Shown here: piece after piece, positions 6,041 to 7,052 of the stretch | Position numbering within the stretch: position 1 is the stretch's first letter | Layout: each line of letters begins with the position of its first letter | Source of the DNA: an uncultured Lachnospiraceae bacterium | Lineage (GTDB): Bacteria; Bacillota; Clostridia; Lachnospirales; Lachnospiraceae | NCBI GenBank assembly: GCA_902782965.1 | Contig: CACZPG010000144.1 | Location: 1 to 7,052 of the forward strand | DNA: 7,052 bases | Direction of reading: 5' to 3' | The notes under the pieces: generated by a model | What the model was told of the DNA's origin: nothing | The model's database searches: none | What the model saw: the letters and a program-made list of their open reading frames with translations, nothing else | Program-made: the position numbers and the translations under genes

Positions 6041-7052
6041 ATGACAGAATTATTTTTAAAACTTCTTAATATAAGTTTTTCGGCCAGTCTTCTTATTGCG
6101 GCCTGCATTATTGTCAGATATCTGGCTAAGGGTATGCCTAAATACATGAGATGTATGCTCTGGCTTCTGGTACTGGTAAGGCTTGTGTGTCCGTTTCACC
6201 TGGAGAGCCCTTTCAGTCTTCTTCCCCAAAAAGAAATGATCGGATATTCTTCCATAGAGGATTCGGTTAAGTCCGGTGATTCATCTGAGTCTGACAGGGT
6301 TCTGGGTGTTAAGTCCGGAACTTCTTCGGGAACCCAAAGTGCTCCTGCCATAAAGTTTGTAAAGCAGGATGTGAGTGTGAAGGATACCTCAGCAATGCAG
6401 AGTGATGCCTCTTCATCTGAGGATTCGCTCCTCAGTATAAGCAGATCCTATGTGGTAGTAATTCTTGCTGTAATATGGCTTCTGGGTATTGCTATAGCTT
6501 TTATCTATGGATTGATCGCCTATATAAGACTGGCAAGATGTGTGGATGATGCAGTGCTTCTGAAAGATAATATCTATCAGTCTGAGAAGGTTTCTACTCC
6601 GTTTGTTCTTGGCATATTCAGAACGAGGATATATATTCCATATAATCTGTCAAAGACTGAACTGTATTTCGTGCTCAGTCATGAACGTTCTCACATAGCC
6701 CGAAAGGATCATCTGCTGAAACCGGCTGCATATATTATTTCCTGCATTTACTGGTTTAATCCGCTGGTATGGATAAGCTACTCGCTTCTATGCAGGGATA
6801 TAGAGCTTGCCTGTGACGAGAAGGCTATGAGACAGATCGGATATAACAAGAAGAAGGAGTATTCACAATCAATCCTGGACCTCAGCGTGCCCCGCAAATA
6901 CATTTCGGCATGTCCTGTGGCATTTGGTGAAACAAGTGTAAAGGAAAGGGTAAGAAGTGTGCTCAGTATGAAGAAAGGAAAGAAAATCGCAGTTGTAATA
7001 AGTGCGTTAGTTATAGTAGCAGTAGGAGTGGGATTCCTTACATATCCCAAGA
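6041..7052 (+). CDS. M56-family (BlaR1/MecR1-type) membrane metalloprotease sensor, 3'-partial
   Basis: The frame is open from ATG 6041 to the window end (337 residues seen). AAGGA at 6028-6032, inside the repressor gene, gives an 8-nt spacing; the gap to that gene is 4 bp, so the two are co-transcribed. Membrane spans are about 5-26, 36-50, 137-163 and 314-334. The cytoplasmic zinc protease segment between spans 3 and 4 has H214-E-R-S-H218 in VLSHERSHIARKDH, and a later CRDIELACDEKA, whose E255 is the probable third zinc ligand. TPFVLGIFRTRIYIP and YWFNPLVW are also typical of M56. The stretch between spans 2 and 3 (about 51-136) is long and rich in Ser and Asp. In BlaR1-type systems ligand binding outside activates the protease, which leads to removal of BlaI. 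The extracytoplasmic sensor after span 4 is outside the window, so whether it is penicillin-binding-like or something else cannot be told. Confidence 0.93.
   Translation, partial: MTELFLKLLNISFSASLLIAACIIVRYLAKGMPKYMRCMLWLLVLVRLVCPFHLESPFSLLPQKEMIGYSSIEDSVKSGDSSESDRVLGVKSGTSSGTQSAPAIKFVKQDVSVKDTSAMQSDASSSEDSLLSISRSYVVVILAVIWLLGIAIAFIYGLIAYIRLARCVDDAVLLKDNIYQSEKVSTPFVLGIFRTRIYIPYNLSKTELYFVLSHERSHIARKDHLLKPAAYIISCIYWFNPLVWISYSLLCRDIELACDEKAMRQIGYNKKKEYSQSILDLSVPRKYISACPVAFGETSVKERVRSVLSMKKGKKIAVVISALVIVAVGVGFLTYPK

Noticed and set aside
6778..7050. Minus-strand open frame at the window end
   Set aside because: It is antisense to the M56 protease frame, which carries the HExxH and ELACDE motifs, and it has no domain of its own.

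Overview
This window looks like part of a chromosome from an anaerobic, gut or rumen type Firmicute of the Lachnospiraceae, closest in style to Butyrivibrio, Pseudobutyrivibrio or Roseburia. The grounds are moderate to low GC, a very large secreted glucanase built from many carbohydrate-binding modules with a BspA-like leucine-rich, lysine-rich C-terminal domain, AGG-type ribosome binding sites with one TTG start, and a two-component system next to a BlaI/M56 pair. The genus is an inference from protein style, not from a marker gene. All genes are on the + strand and coding density is high; the two intergenic gaps are 202 bp (3510-3711) and 120 bp (5557-5676).

Region 1 (1-3509) is the 3' part of a gene for a multimodular GH16 beta-glucanase, probably laminarinase-like; its 5' end lies outside the window. 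Order of parts: one partial and one full copy of a nearly identical 146-residue CBM4_9-like module, the GH16 catalytic region with E-x-D-x-x-E at 900-917, three more divergent CBM4_9-like modules, a Thr/Pro/Ala linker and a BspA-like LRR domain with a basic tail. The GH16 region starts abruptly at its YTSGRI strand, directly after the CBM repeats, so the repeats appear to sit inside the catalytic fold. A rho-independent terminator (3526-3576) closes the gene.

Region 2 (3590-5556) is a two-component operon: an OmpR-type response regulator with a TTG start at 3712, then a histidine kinase with two membrane spans and almost no extracytoplasmic loop, as in intramembrane-sensing kinases. Its promoter has a perfect TATAAT, a poor -35, and a 9-bp direct repeat with an 11-bp period just upstream of the -10. 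That is the geometry of an OmpR-family binding site and suggests autoregulation. The predicted leader contains nested inverted repeats.

Region 3 (5573-7052) is a BlaI/MecI-type repressor followed after 4 bp by an M56 (BlaR1/MecR1-type) membrane metalloprotease that runs off the window end. The promoter carries two nearly identical 16-bp dyads (GTCNAACNNGTTNGAC) and a weaker third, covering the -10, the transcript start and the leader. This is a strong candidate for a self-repressed operon with an operator unlike the classical TACA/TGTA bla/mec box. No terminator is visible between the kinase gene and this promoter, so some read-through is possible. Nothing in the window shows what the BlaI/M56 pair senses or what else it controls. 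I see no wholly new system; the most unusual items are the split GH16 fold, the two regulatory regions and the divergent BlaI.
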